Shown here piece after piece: positions 1-8,385 of a stretch of DNA of 23,810 nucleotides. The translations under genes were made by a program, and so were the position numbers. The DNA comes from Nitrososphaerota archaeon (GTDB taxonomy: Archaea > Thermoproteota > Nitrososphaeria > Nitrososphaerales > CADDZS01): assembly GCA_027314685.1 (NCBI GenBank), contig DAHVAI010000427.1:1-23810 (forward strand). Reading direction: 5' to 3'. Each line of letters begins with the position of its first letter. Positions within the stretch are counted from its first letter, which is position 1. Below the pieces are notes generated by a model. That model was given only the letters and a program-made list of their open reading frames with translations. It did no database searches and was not told where the DNA came from.

Positions 1-180
1 CTCCACTTGTATTGGTTCCCGCAAATTTTGTGCTTCGTTATTCTGATGGGATTCCATGGATGGCTCGGCAATTTCCCCGCTTTGCTTCGGCGACTTTCTG
101 GCGCTAGGATTTCGCTTGAGTACTACGTGCACTCTAACATCAGGATCTGCTGAAGGATCCGGCTGCAATTGCAGTATCAA
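1..180 (-). CDS. Partial unidentified protein, truncated by the window edge
   Basis: A minus-strand frame stays open for 60 codons from a TTG at 180 to base 1, where it leaves the window. An in-frame TGA lies upstream, so the TTG is the first usual start. The visible part begins MILQLQPDPSADPDVRVHVV and continues as a polar stretch rich in Lys, Ser, Glu, Asn and Gln, with no transmembrane segment. I do not recognise a family. The open frame at the edge and the protein-like composition are the only support, so it could be a chance frame. The spacing to the divergent gene at 451 is enough for two promoters. Confidence 0.35.
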   Translation of the reverse strand, partial: MILQLQPDPSADPDVRVHVVLKRNPSARKSPKQSGEIAEPSMESHQNNEAQNLREPIQVE

Positions 181-282
181 CCCTGCAAATTGCGACCAAT
201 CTCATTAGAGACTTGTGGATTGGGGATACGAATTTGCCGCTAGGGCCACTAAACCTGTAGCTCTAGTTACTAGCTATCCCAA

Positions 283-432
283 ATGAAACGAGTGATCCCG
301 CCAAGAGGCAATTTGAGACAAGAACCTCCATTATTGGAGAATCTGTTACCTGACCACGAGCTAATCCCGGATTCGAAGTACAATATCATACTCCTAAAAT
401 ATCCACACGTAGTAATTAACACTCGTGTCTAG
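283..432 (+). CDS. Small hypothetical protein, 49 residues
   Basis: ATG at 283 opens a 49-codon frame ending in TAG at 430-432, 18 bases before the TTG of the coiled-coil gene. An in-frame TAG lies just upstream, so the ATG is the only start. The product starts MKRVIPPRGNLRQEPPLLEN and ends with a beta-like hydrophobic stretch (NIILLKYPHVVINTRV). I know no family for it. The TATA-like CTAAAATAT at 394-402, probably the promoter of the next gene, lies inside this frame. That makes this either a leader-type small gene or a chance frame; homologs with the same synteny would decide. Confidence 0.28.
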   Translation: MKRVIPPRGNLRQEPPLLENLLPDHELIPDSKYNIILLKYPHVVINTRV

Positions 433-450
433 GGTACGCTCTCAAAAGCT

Positions 451-2346
451 TTGAAAAAGCAGATAGTTAAAAGCTACTTGGAGGGGCTGGATGAAGATGA
501 GATCTCGAAGAATCTGGCATCCAAGGGCATCGAGCTGGACCTGGCCGCCCTGCGTTCAAGCATCGAAGAATTTGAATCAGGCATCCAGAAGAGTGGGGTA
601 GAGAAAGCCGGCGAAGCGCTCGGAGTCAGCCGAGTCGCAAACGAGCTCGGAGAAGTTGCCAAATTCAAGCGAAAGAATGGTATCGAGCTCGAAGAAATGC
701 TTCAGGGTGCCAAGGTCGCAAGGGTGCTAAAGAGCTACCGCGTCGGTATCCCCGAACTAGACGTTTTTATTTCGACTGCCTATTCCAGAGCATCTCGCGA
801 GAAGTTGACTCCTGAAGCTCTTGTCGCTCAGATTTCTTCCCTTGAAGTTTTGGAAAAGAAGTACGATGTGAGCTTTGACGAGCTCAAGTCGCAGTACGAA
901 GCGCTAGGAAAAGATATCAAGACAAAGCTTGCCGAAAAAGGCAGCATTGAAGAGCAGATAGATGAGCTCAAGAAGCAAAAAACGGAGCTCCTGGCACAGA
1001 ACAAGGTTGATGAAGCAAGACTAGAGGAGTTTCAGAGTACTCGCGAGACACTTCATTCGATGGGGCTCGATCCAGACGATCTAGACTCTGTGAAAACTTT
1101 TCTCCTCGCGCTGAAGGGTCAAAACTTTGATCCGGCAATAGTAATTTCAAGGATAAATCATATCGAGGATTTGCAAAAGGAGAAATCGTTTCTTGAGCAG
1201 GAAACAAGAGCTGCAAACGACGAGCTTCACTGGAAGCGAGCACTTCTTGCTGAGCTAAAAAATCTCCAGGAAACAAACATGAGCGTCCAGCAGGTGGACG
1301 CGATCCAGAAGATTGTGGTGAGAATTGCCGCTGACAGAGGAATTGAGAAGAGCTCAGCCTACTCTCAATTTCACGAAGACATTGTGAAAAACTACGACTC
1401 TGTTCTCGGCTTGAGCTCGGTCATTACAAAGCTTCAGAGGGAGCAGAATGATATAGAACAGCAAGCAGCGAAGAGAGCACGCGAGCTCGAAGAGGAAGAA
1501 GCCAAGCACAATGAGAAGCTAAAGAAAATTGAAAATATGTATTCCAAGATATCATCTCAAATTGAAGATTACAACAAACTAGCGGAGATTGGCGTCGACG
1601 CAAAGACTATCCAAAGGTGGAAGGAGGTTATTGAATCTTCGGGACTTGACCCTGCGAGCGTGGAATTGCAGCTCAAGCAGTATTCCAACCTACAGGATTC
1701 CGAAAGGAAAATCATGGATGAGATAGAGATTCTAAAGGCCCAGGCCGCCTCATTAAACGAGAACGTTGCAACTCTGGAGAGAGAAAAGAAGAGCATCGAA
1801 TCTTCGATCAAGACAATGAACGACGTTGCTCTATCACAGATAGATTCGGCTAGCTCGAAGATAGCTTTCTCAATCTCTGCTTTGAACGAAGACGCAAAGT
1901 CGAAGTTGACCCAGTTGAGCGAGGAAAGTCAAAGAGCGCTGAACTATCAGCGCGCATCATTCGAACAAGATACGCGGAAGATGCTGGAACAATCTGGCGA
2001 GAACCTGAAAGCTACGGTATCCAAGCTTGGTTCTTCCGTCGAAGAGTTTGCTACTCGCATGAAGAATGTGATCGACGAGGCGACCCCACAACTCAAGACT
2101 GTCTCTGCTGCGCTAGAAGCCGGCGAGCAGCTTGGCAAGTACAAGAACATACTTCCATTACTTGAACTCATGGACGAGAAGAACGTCAGTGAGTCTCAGG
2201 CTTTGATTGCTATGTGGAACGTGTCCAACCGATTCAAGGCATGGGTTGCCGAACACTACAAGTCAAAGCCCGATATATCTGCGACAGTCTCAAAGCTCGT
2301 TGACCAGATAAACGAAGAAATGCAAAAGAGCACACAAATGGCTTGA
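451..2346 (+). CDS. Large coiled-coil protein with repeated two-helix modules
   Basis: A 631-residue soluble protein with long heptad-like Glu/Lys/Leu segments (about 140-200, 243-275, 325-375, 415-560) that resemble the arms of SMC/Rad50-type proteins, but with no Walker A or B motif, so it is not an ATPase. The coils are separated by short modules that look alike, near residues 97-138, 202-243 and 378-418, with weaker ones near 8-45 and 276-320. Each reads roughly hydrophobic-Gly-hydrophobic-Asp, helix, helix, Leu-Gln/Glu. The N-terminal stretch also resembles a degenerate HTH. The start is TTG at 451; an in-frame TAG at 430-432 leaves no other good start. A TATA-like element lies at 394-402. 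It overlaps the V4R gene by 4 bases (TTGA), so the two are probably translated together. Function unknown; a structural or DNA-associated scaffold is inference. Confidence 0.85.
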   Translation: MKKQIVKSYLEGLDEDEISKNLASKGIELDLAALRSSIEEFESGIQKSGVEKAGEALGVSRVANELGEVAKFKRKNGIELEEMLQGAKVARVLKSYRVGIPELDVFISTAYSRASREKLTPEALVAQISSLEVLEKKYDVSFDELKSQYEALGKDIKTKLAEKGSIEEQIDELKKQKTELLAQNKVDEARLEEFQSTRETLHSMGLDPDDLDSVKTFLLALKGQNFDPAIVISRINHIEDLQKEKSFLEQETRAANDELHWKRALLAELKNLQETNMSVQQVDAIQKIVVRIAADRGIEKSSAYSQFHEDIVKNYDSVLGLSSVITKLQREQNDIEQQAAKRARELEEEEAKHNEKLKKIENMYSKISSQIEDYNKLAEIGVDAKTIQRWKEVIESSGLDPASVELQLKQYSNLQDSERKIMDEIEILKAQAASLNENVATLEREKKSIESSIKTMNDVALSQIDSASSKIAFSISALNEDAKSKLTQLSEESQRALNYQRASFEQDTRKMLEQSGENLKATVSKLGSSVEEFATRMKNVIDEATPQLKTVSAALEAGEQLGKYKNILPLLELMDEKNVSESQALIAMWNVSNRFKAWVAEHYKSKPDISATVSKLVDQINEEMQKSTQMA

Positions 2347-3170
2347 CTTCAGATAAATCTCAAGAGATCGCCCACCTTGTAGAGAGGGTGGCAAAGGCAG
2401 ATCAAGAGTTTGGATCTGACCTGCTCACGACCGCAGAGAAGCTACTCTTGCAGAAACTAACTCGCGGCAGGGGATCCCAGCTGGATTCAATACTGGGTTT
2501 GATGCAGAATATTAAAGGGAAATCCGAGAGTTCGCAGATCTCTGGTGAGAATATGTCAGATCGTGGCACGTATCTTGCCAGAGGATTTTCAGCGGCGGTA
2601 GAAATGCTCGAAGGAATGGATTCGCAAGGACTGTCTGATATGATCGCACTCTTGAGGGATACCGGCGGACCGGAGCCAATAGATGCGGATGCAGACCTGC
2701 CTGTTGCAAACGTAGTTAGTGTCGAGCCTTTGCCGCACGTTGTTTCCTGCTTGAAAGCGGCAAGACTAAAGTCGATGCAAAAAGCACTCTACAACAAGTT
2801 TGGTCCCGGCGCGCATCAAAAACTCTACAACGCTGGCGAGATTTATGGGAAAAGGATAGCCCTTGATTTCAAGAACAAAAATCCCGGTCTCGAGAAAACG
2901 ATAAGAGAGATTGAACGAGTTACCAAATTAGCTGGTTGGGGCGAAATTTCATTTCACAGAGTGGATGCCCGAAGGATTGAATGTACAATCAAAAACACGG
3001 TTTTTAATTACACGATGGATGAAGCCAAGAATTCATGTTACTTTGCATCAGGAATCGCTGGTGGCATTATTTCTGCGTTGCTTCCCAAGGTGGGGCATTT
3101 CGTAGCAAGTGAATCAGAGTGCGTTTCTGACGGCTGCGGCCACTGCAAGTTTGAAACAATCGCAGAGTGA
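2343..3170 (+). CDS. V4R-domain (4-vinyl reductase-type) protein
   Basis: A 275-residue protein whose last ~140 residues match the V4R family (Pfam 4-vinyl reductase), a small-molecule-binding domain. The signature is visible at the C-terminus: Cys232, then a Gly-rich segment (SGIAGGIISALL), then Cys260, Cys265 and Cys268 in CVSDGCGHCKFE, probably a metal or ligand site. The first ~125 residues are helical and unrelated to V4R as far as I can see. Translation starts at a TTG overlapping the stop of the coiled-coil gene, a typical coupled arrangement. The pair may form a sensor and its structural partner, which is inference. No catalytic or DNA-binding domain is fused here, unlike many bacterial V4R regulators. 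Ligand unknown. Confidence 0.8.
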   Translation: MTSDKSQEIAHLVERVAKADQEFGSDLLTTAEKLLLQKLTRGRGSQLDSILGLMQNIKGKSESSQISGENMSDRGTYLARGFSAAVEMLEGMDSQGLSDMIALLRDTGGPEPIDADADLPVANVVSVEPLPHVVSCLKAARLKSMQKALYNKFGPGAHQKLYNAGEIYGKRIALDFKNKNPGLEKTIREIERVTKLAGWGEISFHRVDARRIECTIKNTVFNYTMDEAKNSCYFASGIAGGIISALLPKVGHFVASESECVSDGCGHCKFETIAE

Positions 3171-3440
3171 TTACGCCGGAGCTTGGCATGGAGACTGGCC
3201 CTCGATGCTGGAATTGTGATATTATAATTCATTTCGCCTGATCTATGTCAGTGTGTGCGAAGAAGCTGCGAAAATTTATCAGGAGCTTAGAGAGCAGGGC
3301 ATAATCATAGACGATTTCAATAACAGTTGCCTCGATCGTAAAGTCCATCGATGACTAGTTGTTAACACACTAGACGAGCAAGATTCAGATATATACGAGG
3401 GCTCCGAGTAAACAAGTGGGAATTCAACTCTGAAACTTGT
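3171..3440. other. Intergenic stretch without a supported gene
   Basis: Between the V4R stop and the end of the broken Zn-ribbon gene I see no convincing gene. A plus-strand frame of about 44 codons (3220-3354) reads protein-like in part (EEAAKIYQELREQGIIIDD) but has no ATG start and no recognisable family; it may be a remnant. Confidence 0.4.
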
Positions 3441-4114
3441 CTAACTCTGAACCACAACTCCAGATCCTGATCTCTTTTCAAAGCCAAATCTCCTTCTACC
3501 AGATGGGCGACAAGAGATCACCGTTTCATATTCTTTGTGTGCTACGAGTGATCTAGAGATAGTTTAGCAAAGATCGTTGTGCCGAACTCTAGTTAAACCT
3601 TGGAATTTCGGACAAACCTTCCGTTGGACATGGGGTACTCGAGCGGCGTCAGGCGGGACATTTGGCGCGAGTCGAAAATGGACCAATCCTTCTTCATCGA
3701 CTTGGTAGTTCCGCAAACGCTCCAGCGGAGTTTCCAGGTATGTTTTCTCTCCTTGCTCCACGAGGGCTTTGGCCTGTTCTTCTGAAGACATATCTTCCAT
3801 GCCTTCTTTGAGTGAAAGCAATTGCACTCGCGGCAGAAGCTCAAGTCAAACCTCTGGTGGCTCTGGCACTCCTTCGTTATGAACTCATATATCGGATCCG
3901 CGTGTGGCTGGGCGCACTTTTCGCCCAATCCTGCTCCACACGCACGAGAGTGATGCGTGGTCAGACAAAAAGCGCAAAACTCCTTTCCTATTTCCAGTTG
4001 TAGTCGCTCGTGCCATCTGCCGCAGTGCCTGCACAATACGACGCCCTTTTGGCCAGGATCCGTCTCAAATGACGGTTTTCCGTCGTCTTTGAACAACAGT
4101 GTTTCTGTGGCCAC
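3441..4114 (-). pseudogene. Broken Cys-rich Zn-ribbon protein
   Basis: A GTG at 4114 preceded by a well-spaced GGTGA opens a frame encoding a Cys/His-rich protein: CRHCGRWH, then FCAFCLTTHH, then FCRECNCFHS, a pattern typical of zinc ribbons. After FCRECNCFHS (about 3804-3812, at a TTT/AAA run) this frame turns into poor-quality sequence. The -1 frame continues as good protein sequence (KEGMEDMSSEEQAKALVEQ). One missing base would join the two. That frame meets TAA at 3564-3566, yet the same frame stays open and protein-like beyond it to TAG at 3441 (HKEYETVISCRPSG, RRRFGFEKRSGSGVVVQS). I read this as one gene with a frameshift and probably a nonsense mutation. The post-TAA extension is less certain than the frameshift. 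Role unknown; nucleic-acid or protein binding is typical of such ribbons. Confidence 0.55.
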
Positions 4115-4193
4115 GATTTTTCACCAGATTCGGGAAAAATCAACGCGCTAGATGATTTAGACTTCTTGAGCAGGCCAGAATTGAGACAGTAAT

Positions 4194-4445
4194 TTAGTTC
4201 TGGAATTCGGCAAAATTCTCCGCCATAGGAGACTTAACACGTCCCTTTCTCCAGTTTCTACCACAAATACTCTGATTGACTGGGCGATTCTCGGCCTTGG
4301 TCCCAACTACGGTATAGTCTAGTAGCGGAACTAGTATCCTTCTCCATGTGCTTTCCTCGGGTCTCTTTCCCAGAAGAGAGAGCAAAGTAGGCAACTGCGA
4401 TTTCTGAAATCGAAACGACGGACTCAGTTCGAAATATCCCACCAC
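4194..4445 (-). CDS. Uncertain frame, possible homing-endonuclease remnant
   Basis: GTG at 4445 gives 83 residues; the frame is open back to TAG at 4479-4481. The extended reading contains QGEGGAVYEISVVGYFELSP followed by SFRFQKSQLPTLLSLLG. This loosely recalls the first LAGLIDADG helix end (GEG), a beta strand and a 'P-x-F-x-I-x-Q-K' strand with following helix. An overlapping frame reads YYLAG directly before it. The resemblance is weak, there is no second motif, and no host intron is visible. It may be a decayed endonuclease, or a chance frame. Confidence 0.25.
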   Translation of the reverse strand: MVGYFELSPSFRFQKSQLPTLLSLLGKRPEESTWRRILVPLLDYTVVGTKAENRPVNQSICGRNWRKGRVKSPMAENFAEFQN

Positions 4446-4757
4446 TGATATTTCATAAACCGCCCCGCCTTCACCCTGCTAAATAGTACTAGAGCTGTCC
4501 AACGTCCACTAGTCTATGTTGAGATGAACCTAAACAGGGGTGCAAGAGGAATGACAAGTCCTTTGAGAAAACAGAAATCTCAACTAGAGAAAGCGCCACA
4601 ATGTGCGATACTCCAAACACTATACACAACAGGAATTGAATCTCAGATCAATAGGACAACCACTTTGACAGCAGGTTGAACTTCAACTCGGGGCAATGAT
4701 AAAATGCCATAGAGAATCTCGGGTCCTGTTTAACGCGAGCTTACAATTGCGTCTGAT
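4446..4757. other. Gene-poor stretch
   Basis: About 310 bases between the uncertain frame and the SRPBCC gene. Apart from the short minus-strand extension (GEG region, 4446-4488), I find no frame, RNA or repeat that I can support. It may hold the terminator of the SRPBCC gene, but no clear hairpin or T-run was found. Confidence 0.4.
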
Positions 4758-5210
4758 TCAACTCGTCTTTGCGCGATATTCTTTTTCGAGTTCTCTTACA
4801 AACACATCCATCTCTCCGTAAAAGACCCTCTTGACGAAATGCTTCGCCAGTGGCGAGAAGAAACTAGTTAGAAATCCTTTGGGTTCTATTCTTGTACGAT
4901 ATGCTAAAGTCGTCTCTGAACCATCGGAAGTTAGTACGTATTCCGATCTTGCATGCGCATCTTTCCCATCATATTCGGAAACCCACTTGTTTGGTCTTTC
5001 CAGGGAAACTTTGACGTCAAACGACATTCTCTTGAAGTACATTTCTTCTTCGTCGCGTAACACGATTGTTTCAGGAGTCCTTGAGATAATTTCTCTTGCC
5101 TTCAATGGTTTGACCAATTTGCTGTCATCGGGCGAAAGGTCAGTCCACCAGTCGAAAACGAATTCCTTTGGAGCGTCTATTGTTCGAGAGAAAGAAATTT
5201 CGAAGGTCAT
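4758..5210 (-). CDS. SRPBCC-fold (polyketide cyclase/START-like) protein
   Basis: A 150-residue soluble protein with the layout of SRPBCC/Polyketide_cyc2 proteins. An N-terminal beta strand (FEISFSRTIDAPKEFVFDWW) contains the typical I-D-A-P-x-x-x-V/F-F-x-W-x-x-D motif. Antiparallel strands (IISRTPETIVLRDEE, RMSFDVKVSLERPNKWV, TLAYRTRIEPKG) follow, then a long C-terminal helix (AKHFVKRVFYGEMDVFVREL). The family binds hydrophobic ligands in a deep pocket; the ligand here cannot be read from sequence. A GGTGA Shine-Dalgarno lies 9 bases before the ATG. The small Zn-finger gene ends 50 bases upstream on the same strand, so they may share a transcript. Confidence 0.8.
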   Translation of the reverse strand: MTFEISFSRTIDAPKEFVFDWWTDLSPDDSKLVKPLKAREIISRTPETIVLRDEEEMYFKRMSFDVKVSLERPNKWVSEYDGKDAHARSEYVLTSDGSETTLAYRTRIEPKGFLTSFFSPLAKHFVKRVFYGEMDVFVRELEKEYRAKTS

Positions 5211-5260
5211 CTTGTCAGCTCACCACCAACCGTGCTAGTCAGTAGCCTGTGCGATATGTA

Positions 5261-5422
5261 TCAGGTGACAGTCTGATCAACCCAGCTGACCACATTGTCG
5301 CAACAGACATAGTTTGTCTTCTTTACCCTGCCCTCTTGCGTAACTGAAAGAGACACGGGCTTTTGGCATTCGCGATGGTTTGCCGATCTGCAATTGTCGC
5401 AAATCAAATTTGTTCTCGACAT
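5261..5422 (-). CDS. Small Zn-finger protein, 53 residues
   Basis: An ATG at 5422 opens a 53-residue frame with paired metal ligands: ICDNC (Cys8, Cys11), His16, Cys19 and a Cys40-Cys41 pair. This resembles small archaeal zinc-binding proteins. A clear TATA-like element (CAAATATAATAA on the plus strand, 5463-5474) lies about 45 bases upstream, fitting a short leader. The frame ends 50 bases before the SRPBCC gene. A longer overlapping frame on the same strand (5277-5477) has a less protein-like composition and splits the Cys pattern, so I prefer this one. Function unknown; the protein is too small for catalysis and may bind nucleic acid or a partner. Confidence 0.55.
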   Translation of the reverse strand: MSRTNLICDNCRSANHRECQKPVSLSVTQEGRVKKTNYVCCDNVVSWVDQTVT

Positions 5423-5462
5423 GTATCTTCACTAGTGACTCTCGATTAACGAAAGAGAATTT

Positions 5463-5474
5463 CAAATATAATAA
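5463..5474 (-). promoter_or_regulatory. TATA-like promoter of the small Zn-finger gene
   Basis: On the minus strand this reads TTATTATATTTG, a good archaeal TATA box. A start site about 25 bases downstream would leave a leader of roughly 15-20 bases before the ATG at 5422. Confidence 0.45.
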
Positions 5475-5564
5475 CATAGAGCGACAACACGAATCTTGGT
5501 GCTAGATGCGGAGGGACTACTACTCACCAGAACAAGCAGGTTATCAAGTAGGAACTTTTCCAAA

Positions 5565-5909
5565 TCAAGCTCTCAGAATAGGAAGTAAGACTATTCCAAA
5601 CACCATGAAAAAAAATACAAGAAACGAAAGTAGTACGTAGAGACGGTCTTTCTCCCAAAGATAATTCAAAAAGAGCTCAAAAACTCTCAGCACTGGCGTT
5701 AGTATAAGGATAACAACTCCGAGAAGTATTATCGCAATTGGGTCTCCGGCTGTCAAGCCCGTGGCGATTTGATCGAGTCCAAAACTTGAGCTCGTCAACG
5801 TACTTATGCTTCCTGTAACGAAGTAAAGAACCGAACCAGAAACAACAAGTATGGACGACAGAATCACTCCAGTCCGGAGTGTTAGACTGATTATTCCTTC
5901 TAACTTCAC
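5565..5909 (-). CDS. DUF1634 membrane protein
   Basis: A 114-residue membrane protein with three hydrophobic helices: about 10-33 (TGVILSSILVVSGSVLYFV), about 55-75 (AIILLGVVILILTPVLRVFE) and about 88-110 (LYVLLSFLVFFFMVFGIVLL). Size, topology and the RVFE motif after helix two fit DUF1634, a family repeatedly found beside TauE/SafE transporters. Its ATG overlaps the stop of the transporter gene (ATGA), so the two are translationally coupled and probably work together. A role as accessory subunit of the exporter is inference from this conserved pairing. Confidence 0.85.
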   Translation of the reverse strand: MKLEGIISLTLRTGVILSSILVVSGSVLYFVTGSISTLTSSSFGLDQIATGLTAGDPIAIILLGVVILILTPVLRVFELFLNYLWEKDRLYVLLSFLVFFFMVFGIVLLPILRA

Positions 5910-6766
5910 GGCAGAAGACCCAAACCTTTCAGTATAAGCTCAATGCCCAGAGCTATCAGAACTAGAGTGAATATCTGACGTAATCTTCTGCTTAGCATCT
6001 TGTTCAGATATCTAGCGCCAATCAAGGATCCTATCATCACTCCCGGAATGGTAGATGCGACTAACAGCGGCTGTATGAACCCAAGACTCCAGTATAATCC
6101 ACTGCTTGTTGCAGCCGTGACCCCGATCATGAAGTTGCTGGTAGCAGTGCTTATCTTAAACGGAAGCGCCATCATGAAATCCATCGCAAGAACCTTGAAT
6201 GCACCAGAACCGATGCCGAGAAGTCCAGACATGAAACCAGCTACGACCATGCCTAGGACACCAAGCGGATATCGCTTCCCAACGTATGGAACATCTTGTT
6301 TCAGTGCCTGATCATAATACGTTCCGGTCAGTTTCAATTTTCTCGAGAACAGATCAGGTTTGACATTTTCTGGTAGCTCTTTCTGCATCTTTACAAAATT
6401 TGGAAAGGTCGAGAAAATTAATACGACTCCGAATATAGTTGATATCACCTGCAGTAGATTCAACCTCTCCATAGTGTATAGCGTCAGTGAACCAACAATA
6501 GCGCCCACCGTGGTACCTATCTCAAGCGATATTCCAACCCGCATGTTTGAAAGTTCGTCTTTCACGTAGGCTGAGGCCGAACCACTTGAAGTGGATATGG
6601 TCGATATCAGCGAAGTCCCCAGAGCGTACTGCAGAGGCACACCCAGAAAAAGGAAGAGGAATGGAGTGAGCACAACACCACCACCCAATCCAGTCAGTGA
6701 ACCGAGAAGTCCTGCGAGTATTGCAGCGGCAAACACAAGTATTACGAATGTTGGTGTGATATCCAC
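5906..6766 (-). CDS. TauE/SafE-family anion exporter
   Basis: A 286-residue polytopic membrane protein of the sulfite exporter TauE/SafE family. Two half-repeats are visible, each opening with the family's Gly-rich signature: LLGSLTGLGGGVVLTPFL near residues 20-37 and MSGLLGIGSGAFKVLAM near 178-195. The first is followed by GTSLISTISTSSGSA and the second by ATSNFMIGVTAATSSG. About eight hydrophobic helices can be drawn. Family members move sulfite, sulfoacetate or related small organic/sulfur anions; the substrate here is not predictable. Start is GTG at 6766. It forms a two-gene operon with the overlapping DUF1634 gene. Confidence 0.88.
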   Translation of the reverse strand: MDITPTFVILVFAAAILAGLLGSLTGLGGGVVLTPFLFLFLGVPLQYALGTSLISTISTSSGSASAYVKDELSNMRVGISLEIGTTVGAIVGSLTLYTMERLNLLQVISTIFGVVLIFSTFPNFVKMQKELPENVKPDLFSRKLKLTGTYYDQALKQDVPYVGKRYPLGVLGMVVAGFMSGLLGIGSGAFKVLAMDFMMALPFKISTATSNFMIGVTAATSSGLYWSLGFIQPLLVASTIPGVMIGSLIGARYLNKMLSRRLRQIFTLVLIALGIELILKGLGLLP

Positions 6767-6946
6767 AATATATCAAAATCCTGTCTCTCATCTAATCTCT
6801 TTGAGATCCTTGGCGAATCGGCTTCGATTTTCAGAGAATTTAATGCTCGTTTAAGCTTTCGTTCTGTTATGCTTTAGTTGGATGCACACCATCTACTTGT
6901 GTCAAGACTAGCTGTCAAAGGATTGATCATGCTGCCTTGGCAATTT

Positions 6947-8269
6947 TCAGATAACCCATTCTTCCCTTTCGACGTTTCGGTATCGGAAGCTCAACTTGTC
7001 TATTGGGTATCTTCTATTAGGGTAGAGTATCGCTTCAGCATGCTCACCCTCTCTGTACATCGCGTCCACGAGCCTTCCCATCGAGTCTCCCTTCATTATT
7101 CCGCTTCCGCTTCCCCCGCCGCAGATTATCATCCCATTTTGCGCAAAGAGAAAAGGAATTGAATCCGCTGTGTGCATTGAATAATATCCCGCCCACATGT
7201 TCTTTGGAGCAAGGTTCTCAAATTCGGGAAGGTATTTCCGAACTATAGGATACACGTTCTTCTCGTAATAATCCGGCTCGGCTTTCAGATCGTTCAGTGT
7301 CTTCTCAGGAGTGTTGTAGTAAGGTCTGTTGAAATCGTCCTCACAGGCTACCCAGAATTCATTCTCTTCGTCGACTGCCTTGATGTAACAACCCGACTTC
7401 GGCAGTATGATAAAAGGAAGAACTCCTTGCTTGCTAAAGTTAGGATTGTACATGAGACTCTTGAGTGCGGAGCCCTGGGCCGGAATTGTGAATATCTGAC
7501 GCTTTTTCGCTTTGACATGTCCATCAATTCCCAGAGGATCTAAGAGCTCGTTATTCCATACGCCAGCTGCAATGACCACATTCTCCGCGGAGATATCTCC
7601 ATTGATATTCCCTTCCACGTGCACACCTGTCACACGACCTTCCTGCCAAACGAAAGGCTCACCGTCAATTCCGATAGGTTCTTTGGCTCCTGAAATCAAA
7701 GACACGACATTTGTGTTAACTGACACTTTTCCTCCCAGCGAGACGAAAGCATTTGCATAGAATCTGGTGAGCTTTGCAGGATCTAGCCGGCCGCATTTTA
7801 TCCCAAAAACCGCTCCCGAGACATCTCCAAGCTTCATGAGACGCACCTCATCATCGGAAGAGCCGAATTCAGTTACAAGAGAAGGTATTCTCTTCTTCAG
7901 ATCCTGTTTGTCCAGGAGCTCTATCTCGATCTTGTTATCATGCATCTCGTCGATGTACTGGCGGTTTGCAGAGAGCTGTTTTTCATCCATGACCCAAAGA
8001 TAGCCTGTCTTCCTTAAGCCAAGGTCCAATCCCGACTTTTGAGTGTCCAAGTAAAAATCAATCGAAGTATCGGAAAGAACTAGATTATCACTTGAAGTGA
8101 AGGTGTTCCGGAACATGGCATTGCTCCTGGCAGAGTTCCCTTGACCGACATCGGAGAACTTGTCCAAAACAAGAATCGTCTTCCCGGGATTGTTCTTTTT
8201 GATGTGGTAGGCACACGAGAGACCTAGTATTCCTGCGCCTATAATGATCAAATCATATTTGTCAGCCAT
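6947..8269 (-). CDS. FAD-dependent oxidoreductase, DAO family
   Basis: A 440-residue flavoprotein of the DAO superfamily (D-amino acid, glycine and sarcosine oxidase type). The N-terminal dinucleotide-binding fold is clear: YDLIIIGAGILGLSCAYHIK with Gly11-x-Gly13-x-x-Gly16, then the ribose-binding acidic residue in ILVLDK. A C-terminal FAD contact region follows (IICGGGSGSGIMKGDSMGRL near 395-415). Between them lies a substrate domain with ENVVIAAGVWNNELL. Likely reaction: oxidation of an amine or amino acid with O2 or another acceptor; the substrate is not predictable. ATG start at 8269. It lies 180 bases upstream of the TauE gene on the same strand, with room for a separate promoter. No gcv or sarcosine partner genes are nearby. 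Confidence 0.85.
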   Translation of the reverse strand: MADKYDLIIIGAGILGLSCAYHIKKNNPGKTILVLDKFSDVGQGNSARSNAMFRNTFTSSDNLVLSDTSIDFYLDTQKSGLDLGLRKTGYLWVMDEKQLSANRQYIDEMHDNKIEIELLDKQDLKKRIPSLVTEFGSSDDEVRLMKLGDVSGAVFGIKCGRLDPAKLTRFYANAFVSLGGKVSVNTNVVSLISGAKEPIGIDGEPFVWQEGRVTGVHVEGNINGDISAENVVIAAGVWNNELLDPLGIDGHVKAKKRQIFTIPAQGSALKSLMYNPNFSKQGVLPFIILPKSGCYIKAVDEENEFWVACEDDFNRPYYNTPEKTLNDLKAEPDYYEKNVYPIVRKYLPEFENLAPKNMWAGYYSMHTADSIPFLFAQNGMIICGGGSGSGIMKGDSMGRLVDAMYREGEHAEAILYPNRRYPIDKLSFRYRNVEREEWVI

Positions 8270-8385
8270 ATCTGGCTACTTCACAGATTCTTGCACATTG
8301 GTAACGAATTCTCCGTGACTCACACGAGCAACTTTGTTAGGGCATTCTTCGGGTTAAAAAGGGCACCGATTAGCTGATTGCGTAT

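Noticed and set aside
5277..5477. 66-codon minus frame over the small Zn-finger gene.
   Set aside because: Composition is poor and the competing frame has the Cys pattern and better start spacing.
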